DNA of 64,000 nt from Ferruginibacter sp. (GTDB lineage: Bacteria; Bacteroidota; Bacteroidia; Chitinophagales; Chitinophagaceae), in NCBI GenBank assembly GCA_025963635.1, contig JAOQAK010000075.1, positions 181,962 to 245,961 on the forward strand, written 5' to 3'. Position numbers and translations under genes: made by a program. Below the pieces are notes generated by a model. That model ran no database searches. It saw only the letters and a program-made list of their open reading frames with translations, and was not told the DNA's origin. Within the stretch, counting starts at the first letter, position 1. Each line of letters starts with the position of its first letter. Below, one piece after another: positions 1 to 7,313 of this stretch.

Positions 1-299
1 GCCTGTCCCTCGTTTACTGAAAAAACAGTTGAATACTTATTTTCAAAGCCTGTTAAAGAATAACCCAGCAGGTAACTTCCTTTTTTGGAAATGGCGATTT
101 CGAATTTACCATTCGCATCGGTAATGGCTGCTTTTACGAGGTTGCTATCTTTAGCCTGCAATAGAGACACTGTTGCCGCAGCGAGGGCCTTGTGTGAAGC
201 ATCAGTTACACTTCCGGTAACTTTTGCCGGCGCCTGGGCCATTGATTGGGTAGTTAACAGCAGTAGAATAGCAGCCGCCACGATGGTAAAATTTCTCAT
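1..299 (-). CDS. TonB-dependent receptor-like outer-membrane protein, N-terminal part
   Basis: This is the start of a minus-strand gene cut off by the left edge of the window. Translating from the ATG at 299 gives a signal peptide (MRNFTIVAAAILLLLTTQ, cleaved after SMAQA). A carboxypeptidase-regulatory-like beta-sandwich follows, with the typical KVTGSVTDASHKALAAATV opening and an ITDANGKFEI strand. In Bacteroidota this domain usually precedes the plug and barrel of a TonB-dependent receptor or an outer-membrane beta-barrel protein. The rest of the gene is outside the window, so substrate and exact family cannot be judged. The plus-strand reading frame here is a shadow. Confidence 0.8.
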   Translation of the reverse strand, partial: MRNFTIVAAAILLLLTTQSMAQAPAKVTGSVTDASHKALAAATVSLLQAKDSNLVKAAITDANGKFEIAISKKGSYLLGYSLTGFENKYSTVFSVNEGQ

Positions 300-431
300 T
301 TTAGTTGTTTTTTATTTTAATAAGACACAAAGCACACAAAAATGTTACATTAAAAAGCATCAAATGGGATGAGTTGTTAATTTGAGGCCATGAATGGGAT
401 TTTCCCTCACATGAATATGTGATGACTATGT

Positions 432-570
432 CTGATGTCTGATTTTGGACGGCTGATTTTCTTAAACCATCGCTATCAATCGCATAGGATCACGCTAATA
501 CCAGACATTAAAGAATATCCCACCAGCAAAACCCCTGCTTCATATCAGACATCTAAAAATCAGACATCAG
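432..570. repeat. 15-bp inverted repeat in a divergent intergenic region
   Basis: The 302-bp gap between the divergent genes at 299 and 602 holds no gene. It contains CTGATGTCTGATTTT at 432-446 and its exact reverse complement at 556-570, separated by 109 bp. Extra copies of the TCAGACATC core lie at 545-553 and in the second arm. The role is unknown; it could be a regulatory site or an old mobile-element trace. Confidence 0.55.
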
Positions 571-601
571 AAAATCGAACATTGCTCCTATCTTTATCCA
601 C

Positions 602-3433
602 ATGATTACAGGAAAACGATTATTAGTGCCATTCCTCTTATTTTGCCTGCCGGCTTACCTTCATGCACAACAGTTCGGCGGCAATCCATCCTCCCTGAAA
701 TGGAATCAGATCAATAACCCGCAAACACGAATCATTTTTCCGCGAGGAATGGATAGCCAGGCAAACCGGATCAATAACATCAACCGGTTACTAAAAAACA
801 CAACTGCCTACAGCATTGGCGGCAACCAGCGTAAATGGAATATCATCTTGCTAAACCAGGCTACTATTGCCAACGCTTATGTACGCATGGCTCCTATAAT
901 GAGTGAGTTGAACCTGGTACCTGATCAAAATAATTTCACCACTGGAAGCCTTCGCTCGGATGATAACCTCATCATCCATGAAAACAGGCATATCCAACAG
1001 TTCAGCAATTTCAATACAGGCCTTACCAAAGTTTTTTCGTTTTTCCTCGGTCAGGAAGGGCAATTACTGGCAAACGGCATTGCCATACCCGACTATTTTT
1101 TTGAAGGCGATGCGGTATGGCAGGAAACATTGGTAAGTGCCCAGGGACGCGGCAGAATGCCATCTTTTTATAATGGGATGAAATCTTTATGGCTGGGCGA
1201 TAAAAATTATTCCTGGATGAAATTGCGCAGTGGCTCACTAAAGGATTACACACCCGATTATTACCAGTTAGGCTACCAGTTAGTAGCGTATGGCTATGAA
1301 AAGTATGGAGAAGATTTTTGGAGAAAAGTCACGGCCGATGCGGTGCATTTCAAAGGCCTGTTCTATGCTTTTAATAAGGCGATCGAACGGCATTCAGGAA
1401 AAACTTACCAGCAGTTTAGGGAAGATGCATTGCAGTATTTTAAAGAACGTTCCATAACTGTTGAATTAAAAAATACTCCACCCGTGAATTACATCACAGC
1501 CGTCACAAAGAACAATGTAACGGATTATCTTTTCCCTGCTTTTGTAAACGATGACACTATTGTAGTAACGAAGCAGTCTTACAAGGAGAACAGCTCTTTT
1601 TATTTATTGGTGAATGGAAAAGAACAAAAAATAAGGGTGAAGGATATAGTCATCGATGATTATTTTTCTTACAGGAATGGAAGGATCGTGTATGCTGCTT
1701 ACCAATCCGATCCACGCTGGGCCAACCGCAGCTACAGTGTGATCCGGTTATTGGATATCCATACCAGACAGCAAAGACAACTCAGTTCCCGTTCAAAATA
1801 TTTTTCACCTGATATCAATGAAGATGGCAGTGAAGTATTGGCAGTGAGTGTAAATCCTAATGGCAACAATAGTCTTCACCGGATCAGTGCAGGATCAGGA
1901 GAACTTACTAAAGAGCTGCCTAACCCACACAATTACTTCTTTACCCAAACAAAATACATTGATAACAATACAGCCATTTCCGCTGTAAGAAACCCGGAAG
2001 GAAAAATGTGCCTGGTAAAAGTGGATCTCACCAACGGTGAAACTGAAAGGATGACACCATTTTCTTTTAATGTAATCGGCTATCCACTTGTAAAAGGCGA
2101 CACGGTGTATTTCAGTGCGATGAATAAAAATGCAGACAAAATTTTTGCGGTGAGAATGAGCGATAAAAAGGTTTTTCAATTAACAAATAATATCAACGGC
2201 ATTTACCAGCCGGCAATAAATTCAAAGGGCGAAATGCTGTTTACCGCTTTTACTGCAGATGGGTCAAGGCTCGGTAAAATGGATCTTGCTGCAAAAAAAT
2301 GGCCGGAAGTTAATGATTCAAACTTCACCAATACCCCCGACCTATACACAGTAACTGCGCTGCGAAAAAAAGGAGCGGGCATACTCTATAATCTTACAGA
2401 CAGTTCGAATACAATTACCCCTTATAGAAAAGGGCTTCATCTTTTTAATTACCATAGCTGGCGACCCGAAGTAAACGATCCTGAATATAGTTATAGTCTT
2501 TATAGCGATAACGTACTGAGCAGTTTCAACAATACGGTTCAATATACTTTCAACCGCAGCGATCACAGCCATACTTTTGGCGTATTCGAAACCTTTGCAG
2601 GCTGGTTTCCTGTACTAAGCCTGGGAACCGAATATACTTTAAACCGGAGTTTGGATACCGCCCTGGGCAAATCGGTACAATTCAATGCAGGAAAATTGAA
2701 TGCAAGGATATCTATTCCATTAAGTTTTATTGGCGGCAGAACCTCTAAATTCTTAAACTTTGGCGGTGGCTACAATATAGAACAGTTATATTACCGTGGT
2801 ATTGGCAAAAACGTTTTTGATAACAAATCTGTAAAATATACCAACTTTTTTCTTGCGTTTAGCAATGCCAGCCGCCAGGCCAGGCAGCATATCAATCCTC
2901 GCTGGGCTCAAAGCATTTCACTCTCCTACCGCGATGCATTTACTTTGATCAACAGTCATAAGTTTGTTGGAAACAGTGCATTTTATTTCCCCGGATTATT
3001 TACCAATCATAGCCTCGTAATCAATGCCTCTTATCAAAAAAGAGATACACTCGGTGATCTGTTCAGCAATAACTTTTCTTATTCAAGAGGATACGAAGCA
3101 TTAAGCACCAGGCGCATGTACAAACTCGGCGCCAATTATCATTTCCCGTTAGTATACCCCGATTGGGGTTTTGGCAATATGATCTTCTTCCAACGCATAA
3201 GGGCCAACGCTTTTTATGATCATACCATTGCTCACGCAAGAGTAAGCGGCAAATTGACCGATATTAAAAACCGGAGCGCCGGTACTGAAATTTATTTTGA
3301 CACTAAAGTGTGGAACGCATTACCAGTAAGTTTTGGAGTTCGATTCTCGCACTTGCTGGATACCGACCTGCGCAATCCCGGAGCAAAAAATGTATGGGAA
3401 TTTATTGTACCGATTGGGTTGATCCCAGATTGA
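602..3433 (+). CDS. Secreted HExxH (gluzincin-like) protein with beta-propeller and barrel-like C-terminus
   Basis: A 943-residue secreted protein of unknown substrate. A signal peptide (residues 1-23, ending LHAQQ) is followed by a peptidase-like region of about residues 30-290. It holds HENRH at 126-130, an exact HExxH zinc motif, and Glu168 in FFEGDAVWQE, placed where gluzincins keep their third zinc ligand. Residues about 300-600 look like WD40/TolB-type propeller strands (SPDINEDGSEVLAVSV, PAINSKGEMLFTAF). Residues about 650-943 are rich in alternating aromatic strands and end in a short hydrophobic strand, like an outer-membrane beta-barrel. It is monocistronic, with an ATG that fits the signal peptide. 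The peptidase call is from motifs only; membrane topology is inferred. Confidence 0.72.
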   Translation: MITGKRLLVPFLLFCLPAYLHAQQFGGNPSSLKWNQINNPQTRIIFPRGMDSQANRINNINRLLKNTTAYSIGGNQRKWNIILLNQATIANAYVRMAPIMSELNLVPDQNNFTTGSLRSDDNLIIHENRHIQQFSNFNTGLTKVFSFFLGQEGQLLANGIAIPDYFFEGDAVWQETLVSAQGRGRMPSFYNGMKSLWLGDKNYSWMKLRSGSLKDYTPDYYQLGYQLVAYGYEKYGEDFWRKVTADAVHFKGLFYAFNKAIERHSGKTYQQFREDALQYFKERSITVELKNTPPVNYITAVTKNNVTDYLFPAFVNDDTIVVTKQSYKENSSFYLLVNGKEQKIRVKDIVIDDYFSYRNGRIVYAAYQSDPRWANRSYSVIRLLDIHTRQQRQLSSRSKYFSPDINEDGSEVLAVSVNPNGNNSLHRISAGSGELTKELPNPHNYFFTQTKYIDNNTAISAVRNPEGKMCLVKVDLTNGETERMTPFSFNVIGYPLVKGDTVYFSAMNKNADKIFAVRMSDKKVFQLTNNINGIYQPAINSKGEMLFTAFTADGSRLGKMDLAAKKWPEVNDSNFTNTPDLYTVTALRKKGAGILYNLTDSSNTITPYRKGLHLFNYHSWRPEVNDPEYSYSLYSDNVLSSFNNTVQYTFNRSDHSHTFGVFETFAGWFPVLSLGTEYTLNRSLDTALGKSVQFNAGKLNARISIPLSFIGGRTSKFLNFGGGYNIEQLYYRGIGKNVFDNKSVKYTNFFLAFSNASRQARQHINPRWAQSISLSYRDAFTLINSHKFVGNSAFYFPGLFTNHSLVINASYQKRDTLGDLFSNNFSYSRGYEALSTRRMYKLGANYHFPLVYPDWGFGNMIFFQRIRANAFYDHTIAHARVSGKLTDIKNRSAGTEIYFDTKVWNALPVSFGVRFSHLLDTDLRNPGAKNVWEFIVPIGLIPD

Positions 3434-3594
3434 TGCTTACCATAGAGGGGAAGTGATTCGTTTGCCAACATCTGTTTTTCAATAATGCATTGTTGTGTCA
3501 CTCCCTTGTACATTGACAGCAATAAGGAGCAACAAAGCAGTCGTCTTTCAGAAAACGGTGTTGGCTATAATAAATGCCGAAAACTAAAGAAGCG

Positions 3595-4119
3595 TTACAA
3601 GGGGTTCCTCTTCACTAAGTAAGCCAGTTGCCCAAGGTGATACGCCAGGTGATTGGTTCTGTTGATGATGATATTCAATTTATTTCTGTGTGGTTCCCTT
3701 GCAAAGTCATCGGCAGATACAGTAGTATGCCCGGTAAACCAATCGGCTGGTTGCAATTGGCCAATAAAAGAGGAAAGCTTTGCATTGATTTCGTCACGAT
3801 ATTTTTTCAATTCATTTACCGAAGGCATTTCAACATTCGACTTATCGGGATTGGTGAGAAATATTTGCTCCAACTGTGGATATAATCTTTCACCAAAACC
3901 CAGTATGGGTAACATGGCGTCGTTCACTGCTACCAGGTGGCCAAAAAGGTAAATGCCCGAATTACGGTCAGGCGCTGTTTCGGCTGATAATTGTTCCTCT
4001 GTAAGACCATCTGCCAATTTATTAAACCTTGCATTGTGGGATTCCCAGGCATCCAGTACCATCTTTATAAACACTTTTTTATCAGCGGATGTATCGCTGT
4101 TGATCGTTTGAGTTTGCAT
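3595..4119 (-). CDS. DinB-like four-helix-bundle metal-binding protein
   Basis: This 174-residue cytoplasmic protein resembles the DinB/YfiT-like superfamily of putative metal-dependent enzymes. Helical segments run through the whole protein. The three histidines expected to bind a divalent metal are visible: His61 in YLFGHLVAVND, and His157 and His161 in NRTNHLAYHLGQLAYL. Length fits the family. Some members are thiol transferases (bacillithiol or mycothiol S-transferases), but the substrate cannot be predicted here. It is transcribed alone on the minus strand, 350 bp downstream of the heavy-metal-binding gene. Confidence 0.8.
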   Translation of the reverse strand: MQTQTINSDTSADKKVFIKMVLDAWESHNARFNKLADGLTEEQLSAETAPDRNSGIYLFGHLVAVNDAMLPILGFGERLYPQLEQIFLTNPDKSNVEMPSVNELKKYRDEINAKLSSFIGQLQPADWFTGHTTVSADDFAREPHRNKLNIIINRTNHLAYHLGQLAYLVKRNPL

Positions 4120-4469
4120 ATTGTTCTATTTTAAAAATTATAATCGCAAAAATCGCGGCCTGTAAGTTAATCAATAAAATTGTTGAGGAAATGAAAAATG
4201 GTAACGTAGATGGGAAAATATAAGCAATGAAGGTATGTGCTCAATGGCTCAATTTAACAAAGCATCACATGAGCTTTCCCATACTTCTCATTAAGAATAC
4301 CGGCTAAAAAAACGGAGATAAAAAAGTCTCCTTTCGGTAGATTTTTTTATCTCCCAGCTACTTTGAACAATTCCATCGTAAGGTTGGCACCTTTCAATTC
4401 TTTAGTCCAAACCATTGCGGGTATCCACCGTTGTGATGAACAGACCCAACCCAATGTATACCTTGTGAC
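4120..4469. other. Intergenic gap with a possible gene-end remnant
   Basis: No complete gene is present. On the minus strand, one frame that stops at 4347-4349 reads RWIPAMVWTKELKGANLTME and ends FKVAGR. This looks like the tail of a protein, but it has no start and upstream frames are broken. I do not recognise the family. The stretch also holds the hairpin listed separately. Confidence 0.35.
4314..4354 (-). terminator. A/T-rich hairpin downstream of the heavy-metal-binding gene
   Basis: GGAGATAAAAA at 4314-4324 pairs perfectly with TTTTTATCTCC at 4344-4354 around a 19-nt loop. It lies about 115 nt past the stop of the minus-strand gene ending at 4470 and resembles a rho-independent terminator with a U-rich arm. 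The loop is long, so this is a moderate call. Confidence 0.45.
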
Positions 4470-4811
4470 TTACCGGCTACTTTTTGTCTGTGCAGGTTTA
4501 GGAACGCTTAATTCCATTCCACATACTGTACATTTACCTGGCTTGTTGCTGGTAATATCCGGATGCATAGGACAGGTATATATTTTTGCAAGGTCTGTTT
4601 TCAGCGGTGCTTTCTTTAACAGAATTAAATCATCACCACATATGAAACATTTACCGGGCCTGTCATCTATTACTTCCGGATGCAGAACACAAACATAATT
4701 TTCAACTTTTACGCTGGCAGCGTTATTAACGAGTGAATTGGGCCTGGAATCCTGGGCATAGGTAGTCAAACTTGCGGCAAACATCAATGATATAATAAAT
4801 AGCTTTTTCAT
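4470..4811 (-). CDS. Secreted protein with two heavy-metal-binding (HMBD-type) domains
   Basis: This 113-residue exported protein has a signal peptide (residues 1-20, ending TTYAQ). It then has two copies of the short heavy-metal-binding domain usually found at the N-terminus of copper P-type ATPases and RND adaptors. Copy 1 spans about residues 39-63 (YVCVLHPEV, PGKCFICGDDL) with Cys41, His44, Cys55 and Cys58. Copy 2 spans about 78-101 (YTCPMHPDI, PGKCTVCGMEL) with Cys80, His83, Cys94 and Cys97. Standalone versions occur in Bacteroidota and probably bind copper or related metals in the periplasm. No metal-transport gene is adjacent, so its role in resistance is inferred. Confidence 0.85.
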   Translation of the reverse strand: MKKLFIISLMFAASLTTYAQDSRPNSLVNNAASVKVENYVCVLHPEVIDDRPGKCFICGDDLILLKKAPLKTDLAKIYTCPMHPDITSNKPGKCTVCGMELSVPKPAQTKSSR

Positions 4812-5025
4812 ATACTTTATTTTTCATTTTGGAACTTCATAGATGATTTTGATAACGATCAACAGACTTTATTTTTGTATTGTGATCATTACCTTTATTA
4901 GGTTAACAGAATTTATATTTACATCGGCATTCGTTAAAACTCTCCGGAGCCTGCCGAATACCTGGTTACATTAAAACAAACAATCAATACAGAGATTACA
5001 ATGCAAAAGAAGAATTTTCACAACG

Positions 5026-5373
5026 CTAAACGGGGTGAAATAAGCCGCAGGCATCTTGTGTTAATACTGAGCCAGTAAATGACAGGAATAAGCTGATATG
5101 AGAAACAGCCATTGTTCCTGATGAAACAGGCAGAAATTGGAAAAAAGATTCGATAACTTTTTGGCTTTTCCCTGTTTTAAATTGTCTTTGTTCATTGTAA
5201 CAGCAGCCTTTTTGGACTGCTTTCTCTATATCTTTTTCGCCATATCTCCGCTCGCTTTCGCCCGGCAAAACCGACCGGTTCACCGCGTTCGTGCGATGAT
5301 CCAGGTGAATGGCAATCCCACCAGGTATAGTGATATACGCAATAGCTAATAGGATTATCAAAAACGTTTTCAT
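5026..5373 (-). CDS. Doubtful small ORF with a signal-like N-terminus
   Basis: A 115-codon frame that starts with a plausible hydrophobic leader (MKTFLIILLAIAYITIPGG). It continues with a charged stretch (GESERRYGEKDIEKAVQKG) and ends without a recognisable domain. No family is recognised and no clear ribosome-binding signal is seen. The first 60 or so residues look more protein-like than the rest, so it could be a decayed or frameshifted gene. Confidence 0.25.
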   Translation of the reverse strand: MKTFLIILLAIAYITIPGGIAIHLDHRTNAVNRSVLPGESERRYGEKDIEKAVQKGCCYNEQRQFKTGKSQKVIESFFQFLPVSSGTMAVSHISLFLSFTGSVLTQDACGLFHPV

Positions 5374-5887
5374 GACAAGCTTGGAATAAAACGAATTATT
5401 TCCATTGAAGTGAAATGTATACCAGGTAAACTTTCATATATACCTTAACAGTTCGTTCACTAAGGAACTTAGAACTTTTTTGCAGCGTCCTTTTTTACCA
5501 ACCAGCAGTGCTTCCTGCCTGTAAAAAAGCTTCTAAATATTCGAAACAATCATTTTACTTCAGTAAAGATATTGCAACCGTTAACCCGGGATTATGATTG
5601 CAACTAGGGATAATGATGATTGTAATCACTAAGCCGGATCTCGGGTAAAGACCCTGTTGCTAAAGAATACATCAAATCAACAATACCAAGCCTACTTAAA
5701 CCCTTCGGTGTAAGATTGCAGCTAAAATTCACTACCATTCTATGAAAAGAGGGATGTTTGCACTTTTTGAGGAAAATCCCTGTCCCGCGTAAAGCGAGAT
5801 AATCAATAAATTACTTCAGGATAGTGTCGAAGAATGAAATACTAATATAGGCTGAGTGCAGAGCCATAGGCTCGATAGATATTGTAA

Positions 5888-5907
5888 CAACGGATTTCAA
5901 TCCGTTG
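5888..5907. other. Small hairpin after the DUF3037 gene
   Basis: CAACGGAT at 5888-5895 pairs with ATCCGTTG at 5900-5907 around TTCA. It lies 16 nt past the DUF3037 stop. No T-run follows on the minus strand, so it is at best a weak terminator or transcript-end stabiliser. Confidence 0.45.
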
Positions 5908-5922
5908 ACTTCTGACAGGAAC

Positions 5923-6306
5923 CTACAGCACCAGTTGCTCATATAATCTCACTAGTGTTTCGCTTGCATCTTCACAAAAACCGGGATGAACCTTTGAACT
6001 CTGTACAACCGTACTGCGGGTGGCGGTAAGCCAACGAAATCTCGAGGCAGTATCAAGCTTTCCAATCGGTCCGGCTCCTTCACCACCGGCACATATTCGC
6101 TCCAGTGCATGAAGATTTTCTTCTACTTCGGCGATATCCAACTGATCACAAAAAGCCTTGATCCGTTCATGATTTACCCCGAACATTGCCTTTAAAAAAT
6201 TTTGTTTGGCACAATACAAAATTACGCCTGCATTTAAAAATTCCTCCCGCTCAACTCTTGGCACAATGCGGATGACGGCATACTCAAATAAGTGTTTTTC
6301 CTGCAT
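5923..6306 (-). CDS. DUF3037 family protein
   Basis: This 127-residue cytoplasmic protein matches my memory of the DUF3037 family: a FEYAVIRIVPRVEREEFLNA start, the GVILYC segment and a C-terminal SSKVHPGFCEDASETLVRLY. The family's molecular function is unknown. Its start lies inside the upstream HipA-like gene (23-bp overlap, 6284-6306), so the two are probably translated together. DUF3037 genes are often found next to HipA-like kinases, which suggests a dedicated partner, though whether as substrate, inhibitor or adaptor is not known. Confidence 0.82.
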   Translation of the reverse strand: MQEKHLFEYAVIRIVPRVEREEFLNAGVILYCAKQNFLKAMFGVNHERIKAFCDQLDIAEVEENLHALERICAGGEGAGPIGKLDTASRFRWLTATRSTVVQSSKVHPGFCEDASETLVRLYEQLVL

Positions 6307-7078
6307 CTTGTGCTTCTTTTAAAAAGTTTGCGGTATGATTAACCCTTATGGATAAAAACTGGTAATATGCTTCCCGGTGCAAGTCAGTTGATGCAAAGGA
6401 AGATTCATTTACCAGCCATTCTTCCGGAATAAGATTGACGATGGACCGTAGCAGGTCATTTGATAAAATTGTCCGAAACAATTCATCCACCTTCTCCAGT
6501 TCGCTGGCCCGGGGCAACAAAACATGATCTTTCACCAATGTAAAAGGGCGCAATGCCTGTTTCTCACAATTTTGCCAGTTATGATGAAAATACAGGCTGG
6601 CCCCATGATCGATCAACCACAATTCCCTGTGCCACCACAACATATTGGTATTTTTCACCGTTCGGTCCATATTGGTGACCAGGCAATCGAGCCATACAAT
6701 TTTTGACGCCAGCGTAGGATCAATTGCATGAACGGTAGGATCAAAGCTGATGGATCCGGAAAGATAATGTAGTGCTAAATTCAATCCTACACTGGCTTTT
6801 AGCAGATCCTGTATTTCTTCATCCGGTTCAGTTCTGCCAAAGGCTGTATCAACATTGGCGAATACAATTTCCGGTACAAGTAAACCGAGTGCACGGGCAA
6901 TTTCGCCTCCCAGCAACTCTGCAATAAGTGCCTTCACCCCTTGCCCTGCGCCGCGAAACTTCAACACGTACATAAAGCCATCATCTGCTTCGACAATTGC
7001 AGGAAGAGAGCCGCCTTCACGCAAAGGCGTGATATATCTTGTTACATTTACCGTTCTTAACTGTTTATTTTCATTCAT
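6284..7078 (-). CDS. HipA-like kinase, partner of DUF3037
   Basis: A 264-residue protein related to the HipA kinase fold but shorter than full HipA (about 440). Likely landmarks are Lys40 in YVLKFRGAGQG as the ATP lysine; the catalytic loop WLDCLVTNMDRTVKNTNML at 130-148 with Asp138, Asn143 and Asn145; and Asp157 in LIDHGA as the metal-binding aspartate. Together these suggest an active kinase. HipA itself phosphorylates glutamyl-tRNA synthetase; the target here is unknown. There is no HipB-like DNA-binding antitoxin gene nearby. Instead the gene overlaps the DUF3037 gene downstream. The start at 7078 begins MNENKQLRTVNVTRYITPL. Confidence 0.8.
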   Translation of the reverse strand: MNENKQLRTVNVTRYITPLREGGSLPAIVEADDGFMYVLKFRGAGQGVKALIAELLGGEIARALGLLVPEIVFANVDTAFGRTEPDEEIQDLLKASVGLNLALHYLSGSISFDPTVHAIDPTLASKIVWLDCLVTNMDRTVKNTNMLWWHRELWLIDHGASLYFHHNWQNCEKQALRPFTLVKDHVLLPRASELEKVDELFRTILSNDLLRSIVNLIPEEWLVNESSFASTDLHREAYYQFLSIRVNHTANFLKEAQDAGKTLI

Positions 7079-7313
7079 CGTTCATTATAAATTTGGCCAG
7101 TATCCACCCATTTTTTCAAGCATCGAAAACGGGGCATGAAATTTAACTCAAAATTTCTATACCCTCCGGGAATATTTTTTTATTTTATATATGCTTTGCG
7201 ACCGCTTCAGCTTATTGTAATTCCCAATGACATTAAGTTTCCTGATAATAAAATGATTGCTCAAGATACTTTGATTAACTAACTTAGTAGCTCAACCTTT
7301 AAGTTCATTATTT

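Larger units (their letters stand above)
4812..5922. other. Long low-coding intergenic region
   Basis: About 1.1 kb with no convincing gene. The only candidate is the doubtful minus-strand ORF at 5026-5373. Many stops occur in all frames, and there is no recognisable RNA gene. A short hairpin sits at the right end. Confidence 0.5.

Noticed and set aside
85-372. Plus-strand 95-codon ORF at the left edge
   Set aside because: The opposite strand encodes a clear signal peptide and carboxypeptidase-regulatory-like domain; the plus frame is a shadow.
4363-4698. Plus-strand 111-codon ORF across the heavy-metal-binding gene
   Set aside because: The minus strand has two complete metal-binding domains and a signal peptide; the plus frame has none.
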